Positions 1 through 8,425 of a DNA stretch of 64,000 bases are shown piece after piece. The notes below the pieces were generated by a model that had not been told where the DNA came from, did no database searches, and saw nothing but the letters and a program-made list of their open reading frames with translations. This DNA comes from Lichenicola cladoniae. GTDB lineage: Bacteria; Pseudomonadota; Alphaproteobacteria; Acetobacterales; Acetobacteraceae. The position numbers and the translations under genes were made by a program. Numbering within the stretch: the first letter of the stretch is position 1; every line of letters begins with the position of its first letter. Where the stretch lies: positions 1,863,501-1,927,500 of the forward strand of contig NZ_CP053708.1 in NCBI RefSeq assembly GCF_013201075.1, in the 5' to 3' direction.

Positions 1-723
1 CCGTCCAACCCGACCGCGTATCTGGCCGACCTCGATTTCTACAAGGAGCTGGTGGCCTTCGCGCGCCGCGAGGAAATCTGGATCCTGTCGGATCTCGCCT
101 ACGCGGAAATCTATTTCGGCGACCTGGTTCCGCCCTCGATCCTGCAGGTGCCGGGCGCCAAGGACGTGGCGGTCGAGTTCACCTCGATGTCCAAGACCTA
201 CTCGATGGCCGGCTGGCGGATGGGCTTCGCCGCCGGCAATCCGCGGCTGATCAACGCGCTCACCCGGATCAAGTCGTATCTCGACTACGGCGCCTTCACG
301 CCGATCCAGGTGGCGTCTGTGGCGGCACTGAACGGCCCGCAGGACTGCGTCGACCAGGTGCGGGCGCTGTACAAGGAACGCCGCGACGTGCTGATCCGCG
401 GTCTGGCCGTGGCCGGCTGGGATGTGCCGTCGCCGGGCGGCTCGATGTTCGCCTGGGCGGCGATCCCGGACAAGTTCGCCCATCTCGGCAGTGTCGAATT
501 CTCCAAGCTGCTGCTGCAGGAAGCCGGAGTCGCGGTGGCGCCCGGCCTGGGCTTCGGCGAGCACGGCGAAGGCTTCGTGCGGATCGGGCTGGTCGAGAAC
601 ACCCAGCGTCTCCGGCAGGCGACGCGCAACATCAAGGCCTTCCTGACGTCGCATGACGGGGTGATCGATCCGCGCGGCGTCGGTGCGATGCGGCATGACG
701 TGCATCTGGAAAAAGCCGGATGA
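1..723 (+). CDS. Class I/II aminotransferase, C-terminal part (5' end outside window)
   Basis: The reading frame is open from base 1, so the start lies upstream; about 240 residues are visible. It is a PLP-dependent fold-type I aminotransferase of the AlaC / LL-diaminopimelate aminotransferase-like group. The PLP-binding lysine is the AAG codon at 193-195, inside the motif SMSKTYSMAGWRMGF, and the preceding NPSNP-like segment begins at base 1. The C-terminal small domain (SPGGSMFAWAAIP, then GFGEHGEGFVRIGLVEN with the substrate-carboxylate arginine) is complete. The stop codon overlaps the hom start by four bases (ATGA), so the two are translationally coupled. This fits a role in aspartate-family or alanine/pyruvate transamination. 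The exact amino acid substrate cannot be read from the sequence. Confidence 0.9.
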   Translation, partial: PSNPTAYLADLDFYKELVAFARREEIWILSDLAYAEIYFGDLVPPSILQVPGAKDVAVEFTSMSKTYSMAGWRMGFAAGNPRLINALTRIKSYLDYGAFTPIQVASVAALNGPQDCVDQVRALYKERRDVLIRGLAVAGWDVPSPGGSMFAWAAIPDKFAHLGSVEFSKLLLQEAGVAVAPGLGFGEHGEGFVRIGLVENTQRLRQATRNIKAFLTSHDGVIDPRGVGAMRHDVHLEKAG

Positions 724-2048
724 ACACGCTCTCGCTCCACGCCGCCGCGGCGCCCCTGCGCGTCGGTATCGCCGGTCTCGGCACCGTGGGTGCCGGCACC
801 GTGCGGCTGCTGCGTGCCAATGCCGAGCTGATCGCGGCGCGGGCCGGGCGGCCGGTGGTGGTGACCGCGGTTTCCGCGCGCGACCGGCATCGGGCCCGTG
901 GCATCGACGTGTCGAGCCTGGCCTGGCACGACGACGCGCTGACCCTGGCGACCGATCCCGATGTCGATGTCGTGGTCGAGCTGATCGGCGGATCCGAGGG
1001 TGCCGCGCGCACGCTCGTCGAGACCGCCCTGTCGCGTGGCCGCCCCGTGGTGACCGCGAACAAGGCGCTGATCGCCATCCATGGCGCCGGCCTGGCCTCG
1101 GCGGCCGAGCGCGCCGGCGTGGCGCTGGCCTTCGAGGCTGCGGTGGCCGGCGGCATCCCGGTGATCAAGGCGCTCCGCGAGGGGCTGGCGGCCGACCGGC
1201 TGGTGCGGATCGGCGGCATCCTGAACGGCACCTGCAACTACATCCTGACCGCGATGCGCGAGACCGGCCGCGGCTTCGCCTCGGTGCTCGAGGAGGCGCA
1301 GGCGCTCGGTTACGCCGAGACCGATCCGTCGACCGACGTGGACGGCATCGACACCGCGCACAAGCTGGCGATCCTGGCGGCACTGGCCTTCGGCCGCCCG
1401 GTCGATTTCGACTCGGTGCATATCGAGGGCATCCGCCGGATCGGTGCGGCCGACATCGCGTTCGCCACCGAGCTCGGCTACCGCATCAAGCTGCTCGGCA
1501 TCGCCCGGCGCAGCGACCAGGGCGTCGAGACCCGCGTGCATCCATGCCTGGTGCCCAACACCGCGCCGATCGCGCAGGTCGAGGGCGTGTTCAACGCGGT
1601 GGTCGCCGAGGGCGAGTTCGTTGGCCGGGTGATGCTGGAGGGCAGGGGCGCCGGTGCCGGCCCGACCGCGACGGCGGTGGTGGGCGACCTGATCGATATC
1701 GCCCGCGGCAGCCTGGTCCCGGCCTGGGGCGCGATCTCCGGATCGCTGTCGAAGCTGACCTCGGTGCCGATGTCCGCGTGCCGTGGCTCGTTCTACCTGC
1801 GGCTCGACGTGCGCGACCGGCCCGGCGTCATTGCCGAGATCACCGCCGTGTTGCGCGACTGCGGCGTCTCGCTGAAGAGCATGCTGCAGCATGGCCAGGC
1901 GCCGAGCGCGCTGCCGGACGAGAGCGTGCCGATCGTGCTGGTGACGCACGAGACTCGCGAAGTCGCGATGCAGGAAGCGACGGCGCGTATTGCAGGGCTC
2001 GACGTCGTGGTGGCATCTCCGGTGATGATCCGGATCGAGGCAGGTTGA
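720..2048 (+). CDS. hom: Homoserine dehydrogenase
   Basis: 442 residues, the usual length for the bacterial monofunctional enzyme with a C-terminal ACT domain. It reduces aspartate semialdehyde to homoserine with NAD(P)H in the threonine/methionine pathway in the cytosol. The N-terminal Rossmann motif GLGTVGAGTV is at about residues 20-29. The NKALIA segment and the catalytic-domain signature (AAVAGGIPVIKALREGL, then GILNGTCNYILT) follow, and an ACT domain occupies about residues 360-430 (RPGVIAEITAVLRDCGVSL). The ACT domain suggests feedback control by threonine, as in the family. The ATG overlaps the stop of the upstream aminotransferase (ATGA). glpX follows after 47 bases. Confidence 0.97.
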   Translation: MNTLSLHAAAAPLRVGIAGLGTVGAGTVRLLRANAELIAARAGRPVVVTAVSARDRHRARGIDVSSLAWHDDALTLATDPDVDVVVELIGGSEGAARTLVETALSRGRPVVTANKALIAIHGAGLASAAERAGVALAFEAAVAGGIPVIKALREGLAADRLVRIGGILNGTCNYILTAMRETGRGFASVLEEAQALGYAETDPSTDVDGIDTAHKLAILAALAFGRPVDFDSVHIEGIRRIGAADIAFATELGYRIKLLGIARRSDQGVETRVHPCLVPNTAPIAQVEGVFNAVVAEGEFVGRVMLEGRGAGAGPTATAVVGDLIDIARGSLVPAWGAISGSLSKLTSVPMSACRGSFYLRLDVRDRPGVIAEITAVLRDCGVSLKSMLQHGQAPSALPDESVPIVLVTHETREVAMQEATARIAGLDVVVASPVMIRIEAG

Positions 2049-2095
2049 TTCGACTCGTCGTTCAAGATCTTCCGCTATCAGCCAAAGGAATTCGC

Positions 2096-3085
2096 ATGCA
2101 AGCGTCCACCGGTTCCAGCTATCAGACAGACCGCAACCTGGCGCTCGAACTCGTTCGGGTCACCGAGGCGGCTGCCTTGGCGGCGTCGCGCTGGACCGGG
2201 CGCGGCAAGAAGAACGAGGCGGATGGCGCCGCCGTCGAGGCGATGCGGCTGGCCTTCGATACCGTCGCCATCTCGGGCACCGTCGTCATCGGCGAGGGCG
2301 AGATGGACGAGGCGCCGATGCTGTATATCGGCGAGAAGGTCGGCGCCGGCGGACCGGCGATGGACATCGCGGTCGATCCGCTCGAAGGCACCTCGCTCAC
2401 CGCCAAGAATGCACCCAACGCGCTAACCGTGGTGGCACTGGCCGAGCAGGGCAAGTTCCTGCACGCGCCCGACATCTACATGGACAAGATCGCGGTCGGT
2501 CCCGGCCTGCCCGAGGGCGTGGTCGACCTGGATTCGAGCATCGCGGTGAACCTGCGCAACCTGGCGCGGGCCAAGAAATGCGACGTCAGCGACCTCACTT
2601 TGTGCACGCTGGATCGCGACCGCCACGAGGAGCTGATCGCGCTGACCCGCGAGGCCGGCGTGCGGGTCATGCTGATTTCCGATGGCGACGTGGCGGGCGT
2701 GATCGCCGCCTGCATGCCGAACAGCGGCGTCGATATTTTCGCAGGCTCCGGTGGTGCGCCCGAGGGTGTTCTGGCGGCGGCGGCTTTGCGTTGCACGGGC
2801 GGCCAGATGCAGGCCCGCCTGCTGTTCGAGGACGAGGCCCAGGCAACGCGGGCCCAGCAGATGACCCCCGGCGATCCGCGCCGCCGGCTCGCCCTCGAGG
2901 ACCTGGCCCAGGGCGACGTGCTGTTCTCGGCGACCGGCGTCACCACGGGCGCGCTCCTGCGCGGCGTGGTGCGGTCCGGCGACCATGCGGTGACGCATTC
3001 GATCGTCATGCGCAGCAAGTCGGGCACGGTGCGGTTCATCGAGGGGCACCATAACTTCGCGACGAAAACCTGGAGCGCCACCTGA
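2096..3085 (+). CDS. glpX: Class II fructose-1,6-bisphosphatase
   Basis: 329 residues. It hydrolyses fructose 1,6-bisphosphate to fructose 6-phosphate in gluconeogenesis; many alphaproteobacterial class II enzymes also act in the pentose phosphate/Calvin context. GlpX landmarks are GTVVIGEGEMDEAPMLYIGE (metal-binding acidic residues, about residues 62-81), the DPLEGT motif at about 98-103, and LISDGDVAGVIAA and FAGSGGAPEGVLAAAA in the second half. ATG at 2096 was chosen because AAGGA lies about seven bases upstream and the protein then starts like other GlpX proteins. The same frame happens to be open back through hom to 683, which is a high-GC artefact rather than a fusion. recJ follows after 10 bases. 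Confidence 0.96.
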   Translation: MQASTGSSYQTDRNLALELVRVTEAAALAASRWTGRGKKNEADGAAVEAMRLAFDTVAISGTVVIGEGEMDEAPMLYIGEKVGAGGPAMDIAVDPLEGTSLTAKNAPNALTVVALAEQGKFLHAPDIYMDKIAVGPGLPEGVVDLDSSIAVNLRNLARAKKCDVSDLTLCTLDRDRHEELIALTREAGVRVMLISDGDVAGVIAACMPNSGVDIFAGSGGAPEGVLAAAALRCTGGQMQARLLFEDEAQATRAQQMTPGDPRRRLALEDLAQGDVLFSATGVTTGALLRGVVRSGDHAVTHSIVMRSKSGTVRFIEGHHNFATKTWSAT

Positions 3086-3095
3086 CTGCCGGCTG

Positions 3096-4922
3096 ATGCC
3101 TGACGGCGGCCTGGTCCCGGCCATCGCCGGGGGCGCGCTCCCCGGCAGCGTGCTCGGGGTCGAGGCCAGCATCGGCCAGCGGCGCTGGATCTGGCGCGGC
3201 GCCGACAGCGCCGCCCAGGAGCGGGCTGGGCTGGCGATGTCGCAGCGGCTGGTCCTGCCCGAGATGGTCGGGCGGCTGCTGGCGGCGCGCGGCGTCGATG
3301 TCGAGACCGCGCAGCATTTCCTCGAGCCGACCCTGCGCGCGCTGCTGCCCGACCCGTCCTGCATGATCGACATGGACGCGGCGGCGGCCCGGCTGGCGCG
3401 GGCCGTCGAGCAGTCCGAAACCATCGGCGTATTCGGCGACTACGACGTGGATGGCGCCTGTGCGGCGGCGGTGCTGACCACGCTGCTGCGATCGTTCGGC
3501 TGCACCGTGCATACCCATATCCCCGACCGGATTCGCGAGGGCTACGGCCCGAACGCGACGGCCCTCGGCGGCCTGGCGGAGCGTGGCGCGACGCTGATCG
3601 TCTGTGTCGATTGCGGCACCGCGGCGGCCGACCAGCTCGCGCACATGGTCGGCCGGGCGGACGTTGTCGTGCTTGACCATCACAAGTCGGACGGTCCGGT
3701 GCCGCCGATCCTGGCCACCGTCAATCCGAACCGGCTGGATTGCGGGTCCGGCCTGAACACCCTGTGTGCGGCGGCGATCACCTTCCTCACCGGGGTGGCG
3801 CTGGTCCGGCATCTGCGCCGGGACGGGTATTTCGCCAGCCGGCCGGCGCCGGACCTGATCGCGCTGCTGGATCTGGTGGCGTTGGCGACGGTCTGCGACG
3901 TGATGCCACTGACCGGCCTGAACCGGGCGCTGGTCACCCAGGGGCTCAAGGTGATGGGAAGGCGGGCGCGCCCTGGCATCCATGCGCTGCTGGAAGTGGC
4001 GTCTGTGAAGGACGTGCTGAGCGCGTTCACCTGCGGCTTTGCGCTTGGGCCGCGGATCAATGCCGGCGGCCGGATCAGCGAGGCAGATCTCGGCTTGCGG
4101 CTGCTGCTGTGCGACGATCCCGTCGAGGCGAAGCTGCTGGCCGAGCGGCTGGATGCGGTGAACCGCCAGCGGCGCACCGTCGAGAGCGGCATCATGGACC
4201 AGGCGATGGAGCGCGGCGCCGCGCAGATCGAGGCGGGCCATGCGGTGATCCTGCTGGCGGGAACCGACTGGCACCCGGGCGTGGTCGGCATCGTCGCCGG
4301 GCGGCTGAAGGAGCGGTTCAACCGCCCAGCCTTCGTGGCGGCGGCACTCGAGGACGGCACCGTGAAGGGCTCGGGCCGATCGGTCGACGGGCTGGACCTG
4401 GGTTCGGCAATCATCAGCGCACGCCAGAACGGGCTGCTGCTGACCGGCGGCGGCCACGCGATGGCGGGCGGGTTCTCGCTTCAGGCGAGCGACCTGGACA
4501 GGTTCCACGCCTTCCTCGACGAGCGGCTGGCGGCGGCCCGGTCCCGCCCGATGGCGTCCGCATTGGCGGTGGACGGGGTGCTGACGGTGCAGGCCGCGAC
4601 GGTGGAGCTGGCCAGCCACATCGACCGGCTGGCGCCCTTCGGGTCCGGCAACGAGGAGCCGCTGTTCGTGCTGTCGCGGGTCAGGGTGCTGCGGGCCGAC
4701 CGGATCGGCCGCGAGGGCAACACGCTGCGGCTGATGCTGGAAGGCGAGGGCGGCGGCCCCCGGCTCAAGGCGCTGCTGTTCCGCGCCAACGAGAGCAAGC
4801 TGACCGCGACGCTGGAGGCCCGTGGCGGCCCGCCGCTGCACCTGGCCGGCTGGCTGCGGGCGGAGAGCTGGAACAACACGACTAGCGCCGGCTTCTTCAT
4901 CCAGGACGCCGCGGTCGCTTGA
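3096..4922 (+). CDS. recJ: Single-stranded-DNA-specific exonuclease RecJ
   Basis: 608 residues, normal for RecJ. The enzyme is a 5'-3' ssDNA exonuclease used in recombinational repair (RecF pathway), base excision and mismatch repair. DHH phosphoesterase motifs in order: GVFGDYDVDGACAAAVL (about residues 109-125), VCVDCGT, and the signature VLDHHKSDG (about 192-200). Then come INAGGRISEADLGLRLL and the DHHA1 domain with GSGRSVDGLDLGSAI and GGGHAMAGGF (about 451-460). A C-terminal OB-like region follows. It starts 10 bases after glpX and is probably co-transcribed. The first 25 residues are less conserved, so the true start could be a little downstream. Confidence 0.96.
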   Translation: MPDGGLVPAIAGGALPGSVLGVEASIGQRRWIWRGADSAAQERAGLAMSQRLVLPEMVGRLLAARGVDVETAQHFLEPTLRALLPDPSCMIDMDAAAARLARAVEQSETIGVFGDYDVDGACAAAVLTTLLRSFGCTVHTHIPDRIREGYGPNATALGGLAERGATLIVCVDCGTAAADQLAHMVGRADVVVLDHHKSDGPVPPILATVNPNRLDCGSGLNTLCAAAITFLTGVALVRHLRRDGYFASRPAPDLIALLDLVALATVCDVMPLTGLNRALVTQGLKVMGRRARPGIHALLEVASVKDVLSAFTCGFALGPRINAGGRISEADLGLRLLLCDDPVEAKLLAERLDAVNRQRRTVESGIMDQAMERGAAQIEAGHAVILLAGTDWHPGVVGIVAGRLKERFNRPAFVAAALEDGTVKGSGRSVDGLDLGSAIISARQNGLLLTGGGHAMAGGFSLQASDLDRFHAFLDERLAAARSRPMASALAVDGVLTVQAATVELASHIDRLAPFGSGNEEPLFVLSRVRVLRADRIGREGNTLRLMLEGEGGGPRLKALLFRANESKLTATLEARGGPPLHLAGWLRAESWNNTTSAGFFIQDAAVA

Positions 4923-4983
4923 CCGCCAAAGGTCGCTCCGCTACGCAGTCGCCGTAGGTCGCCCAGGCGACACTCTGGCCCAA

Positions 4984-5059
4984 GTCCTGTTCGTCTAGTG
5001 GCCTAGGACACCGCCCTTTCACGGCGGTAACACGGGTTCGAACCCCGTACGGGACGCCA
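4984..5059 (+). tRNA. tRNA-Glu (anticodon TTC)
   Basis: A complete cloverleaf can be drawn. The acceptor stem GTCCTGT (4984-4990) pairs with ACGGGAC (5049-5055, one G-T wobble). The anticodon stem CCGCC/GGCGG (5011-5015 / 5023-5027) encloses the loop CTTTCAC with anticodon TTC at 5018-5020. The T-arm is GGGTTCGAACCCC, the discriminator is G5056, and an encoded CCA lies at 5057-5059. The anticodon reads GAA/GAG glutamate codons. The AT-richer accessory island starts immediately 3' of it, a common integration position, but I found no direct repeat of the tRNA 3' end at the far side of the island. Confidence 0.97.
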
Positions 5060-6006
5060 ATCAAATTGCTCAGTGTTTCGAGAATGTGTTTTTGGCTGAG
5101 CCGGTTAGGAAAGCTTGGGGCTGGCATTGAATCTTTTCGTTCGGTAGCCTGAGGTCACAAAGAAAGGGCAGCCCCCTTGTGGCACCGCCCTCCGATCTGT
5201 CTGGCGAGGGCCAAAGTGTCTATGGAACGGTGGGCGCTAGTGGAGCAAAGGTGCCCTCACTGTCGTCGGCTGTCGGAGACCGTGTGTCGCCTCTAAGGCA
5301 TTTCGAGCCTCAGCACCTTGACTGGTTCGTCTTCATACTTGCGCCAACGGCCTACGGTGCATCTTCGCCTTGCTCGACAACATCGAGGTTAAGCCCATGC
5401 GACAGTTGTGGTCGGTGCCGGCAGGTCGATTACTGCGGCCGAGGCGTGTGCGGCCCGCAGGCGAGCCAGAATTCAAGGCCGACTGAAGAACTGCGTATAG
5501 ATCGCGGTTGGTGTTATGGTGCAAAGGCTCGCCGATCACGCTTCATGCCTTCAAAGACGCAATACCATTTGACGTGCCAACCTTGCGCGTCTACCCCGGC
5601 ACTTGGCTCATCTCCAGGGGTCCTGGACATAGCTCGAACGCCCGGCCGCCTCTTACCGTAGCCGTCCAGATGCAAAGCGGCTCTAGGATTTCGTGCAACG
5701 GTTCAAGTCAAAGCAGGCGTTACGTCGCGTAGGACCTCGCCACGAGCGCCGGCACTTCTTGAGGCGGACGCTCCAGTTCGACCGATTTTTTCGCATCGAG
5801 ACGAGATTTAAGACTCCCGCCCGTAAGAGCAGTGTTCCACACTATGGTGCCTGCGATGGTTCCGATAATCGCCTAAGTCAGCATGCTACTACCAAGGTCT
5901 TACTGAAAAGACCGGAAGCCGAATTTAGGCCTGCGTCTTTCATCAAGCGGGCGAATTAGATGTAATGAAGATCCCGGGCACCTGCGTAAGAATGGGATGA
6001 GAGTGA
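5060..6006. other. 947-bp gene-free stretch at the tRNA-proximal edge of the island
   Basis: No frame on either strand gives a protein that I recognise, and short ORFs overlap each other without ribosome-binding sites. Base composition is noticeably less GC-rich than in recJ upstream. It could be the eroded remains of an integration module, since a tRNA-targeting integrase would be expected here. I looked for and did not find an integrase signature (no convincing R..HxxR..Y block), an IS terminal repeat, or a repeat of the tRNA tail. The last bases hold a GGATGAGAG purine run just before the hsdR TTG start at 6007. Confidence 0.5.
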
Positions 6007-8397
6007 TTGGCGGACGAGACCGAAACCGAGGCTGATACCTGCCGTAGGGCTATCACTCCACGTCTGCAAGCTGCTGGGTGGGATAGCCTTCCTCATCAGT
6101 TGCACGAGCAGCACATTATCACTCCTGGGCGCATCCTGTTTACCAAGCGCGGGACAAGGCGAGGTGAGCGTCGAAGGGCCGACTACTTATTGCGCTATCG
6201 AGCCGATGTTCCCATTGCGGTTGTTGAGGCCAAGGCCTCCTACCTGCCTGCTGCAGAGGGCATGCAGCAGGCGAAGCAATATGCAATCATGCTTGATCTA
6301 AGCTTCGCTTATTCCAGCAATGGCGTTGAAATTCTGGAATTTGACTTTTTTACTGGACTAGAAAAGCTAGTCGACACGTTCCCAGCTCCGGATGAGCTCT
6401 GGGAGCGACAGCGTATCGGCCTCGGGCTAGATCCGCGTGCAGCGGAGGTGGCGCTAACGCCTGGACGCCCTGATCCGAAGCAGCCTCTTCGCTACTACCA
6501 AGAAGCAGCAATTACTCGAGCCATTGAGGCTATTGCGTCGGGCCGCCGTCGTACATTGATTATCCTTTGCACGGGATCGGGTAAAACATCCATTGCCTTC
6601 CAGATCGCATGGCGTCTTCACGCCGCCCGCTGGACAGCAATCTCAGGCCGCTTGCGCGCACGTGTGCTATACTTGGCGGACCGCGATGTGCTGGTGAAAG
6701 ACCCGCAGAACCGATACTTCGGACCATTCGGGGATGGGCGCCACCGCATCCTGGCCGGACATGCACCGGGGTCACGCGAGGTCTTCTTTGCCACGTATCA
6801 AGCTCTACTGGAAGAGGGACCCAATGACGTACGATTTGCAGGACTGCCCTCCGACTTCTTCGATTTGATTATCGTCGACGAGTGTCACCGTGGCAGCTCA
6901 CGTGCTGACAGTGCTTGGCGTACTATTCTCGAGCATTTTGCGGCGGCCGCTCAGATTGGCATGACAGCGACACCGATATACGACGAGACACGCGATACCT
7001 TCGCTTATTTCGGAGCGCCGCTTTACGTCTACTCCCTAAGACAGGGGATTGAGGATGGGTATCTTGCCCCTTACAAGGTCCGTCGTGTCGTAACTGACTT
7101 TGACGCTGCAGGTTGGCGGCCGACAAGTGGCGAACTCGACCGCTACGGGCAACCTATTCCCGACGACGAATATCAGACCAAGGATTTTGAACGCGTTGTG
7201 GCACTTCGGGCTCGTACTGAAGCGATTGCTCGTCATTTAACTGAATACCTCCGCGGTACCGACCCGTTCGCTAAGACACTTGTTTTTTGTGTTGATCAAG
7301 AGCACGCGGACGAAATGCGCCGAACTCTGGCTAACCTGAATTCCGACCTGATGGTGATGCACCCTGATTGGGTTTGTCGTGTTACCTCAGATGAGGGCGA
7401 TGTCGGACGCACGTATCTGGAACGCTTTCAGGATTTGGATTTACGTACGCCGGCTGTGCTGACAACGTCACAGATGCTTACGACTGGCGTCGATGCGCCG
7501 ACTGTACATAACGTTGCGCTAGTCCGCGTCATCGGTTCGATGAGCGAGTTCAAGCAGATCATCGGCCGGGGCACGCGTGTCCGTGAAGATTACGGAAAAA
7601 CCTGGTTTACGATTCTTGATTATACAGGTACCGCGACGGCAAAATTTGCCGACCCAGCATTCGATGGTGATCCCATTGCCGTGATGGTGGAACCGATGGA
7701 TCCGATCACAGGCACCGTGCCTGATGGGGCCCTTGAGACGACTCCTCATGAGGATTCAACAGCGAATGAGGCTCAAGATGAAGGGGGCGGAACAGTCCTT
7801 GTGCCATGAGGCGGCGGACCCGCGGCCAGATCAAAATATTATGTAGATCAAGGAAGATCCCGCATCGTGTGGGACCGAGCAATGGAGCTCGATCCAGAAG
7901 GTAGGCTTGTTACCCGAAGAGTCCTTGATCGCACACGGGACGTTGTGCGCACTCTTTATGCAACGCCTGCCGCTCTCCGCACGGTCTGGGGCCTTCCTGA
8001 TAAGCGGCTAATAGTAGCAGAGGCGCTGGCTGCTCACGGACTCGACGTGAAGGAGCTGGCGGAGGCTGCTGGACAGCCCGATGCTGACCCCTTTGACTTG
8101 CTCTGCCACGTAGCTTGGGACGCCCCGCCTCGCACAAGACGAGAACGAGCTGAAGAGTTGAAGCGCCGCAAACCCGCGGTTTTTGATCGGTTTGGCGGAG
8201 AGGCTCGGGCCGTACTGGATGCCCTTCTTGATAGATATGAGATTGGCGGCCCGGATGAATTGCGGCTGCCGGAAGCCTTGAAGATCAAGCCACTTTCCGC
8301 CATGGGCAACCCGCTGGAAATTGCTAGTCGGTTCGGTGGCCCAGAAGGTCTTCGGCAGGCTGTGATTGAACTGCAGGAACAACTCTACGCCGCCTGA
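6007..8397 (+). pseudogene. hsdR: Type I restriction endonuclease subunit R, interrupted by one in-frame TGA
   Basis: The reading frame runs from a TTG at 6007 to a TAA/TGA-type end at 8397 with a single TGA at 7807-7809. Both sides of that stop are in the same frame. Residues 1-600 carry the PD-(D/E)xK-type nuclease core (D59, then EAK at 75-77), Walker A TGSGKT (189-194), DECH box (291-294), MTATP (motif III) and a motif VI-like IIGRGTRVRED. After the stop the frame continues with KYYVDQGRSRIVWDRAMELDP and the C-terminal domain typical of the EcoAI/EcoEI R-subunit family, ending at an alanine-rich tail. TTG 6007 is the first possible start because TGA precedes it directly. The R subunit translocates and cuts DNA in complex with HsdM and HsdS. 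Loss of the C-terminal domain should impair assembly or cleavage unless the stop is read through. Confidence 0.9.
7867..8397 (+). CDS. Detached C-terminal domain of HsdR (possible separate product)
   Basis: 176 residues from a GTG at 7867, in frame with the first hsdR segment and lying after its TGA. Content matches the C-terminal segment of EcoAI/EcoEI-like R subunits: an RTRDVVRTLY start, a helical middle with DPFDLLCHVAWD, and FGGPEGLRQAVIELQEQLYAA at the end, where this domain contacts the methylase. AAGGA at about 7850-7854 lies 12 bases upstream, so reinitiation after the TGA is possible, which would give a two-piece R subunit. I regard the simple reading (nonsense-mutated hsdR) as more likely. 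The segment shows no further lesions, so the mutation is either recent or tolerated. Confidence 0.5.
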   Translation: MWDRAMELDPEGRLVTRRVLDRTRDVVRTLYATPAALRTVWGLPDKRLIVAEALAAHGLDVKELAEAAGQPDADPFDLLCHVAWDAPPRTRRERAEELKRRKPAVFDRFGGEARAVLDALLDRYEIGGPDELRLPEALKIKPLSAMGNPLEIASRFGGPEGLRQAVIELQEQLYAA

Positions 8398-8425
8398 TTT
8401 GGCTGGCCCTTTAAAGAGAATCAAG

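Noticed and set aside
683-3085. 800-codon open frame across hom and glpX on the plus strand
   Set aside because: Only the last 329 codons (glpX) have protein-like sequence; the rest is arginine/glycine-rich translation of hom in the wrong frame, normal at high GC.
5179-5661. 160-codon ORF in the gap after tRNA-Glu
   Set aside because: Serine/cysteine-rich, no domain, no ribosome-binding site, and overlapping ORFs in other frames.
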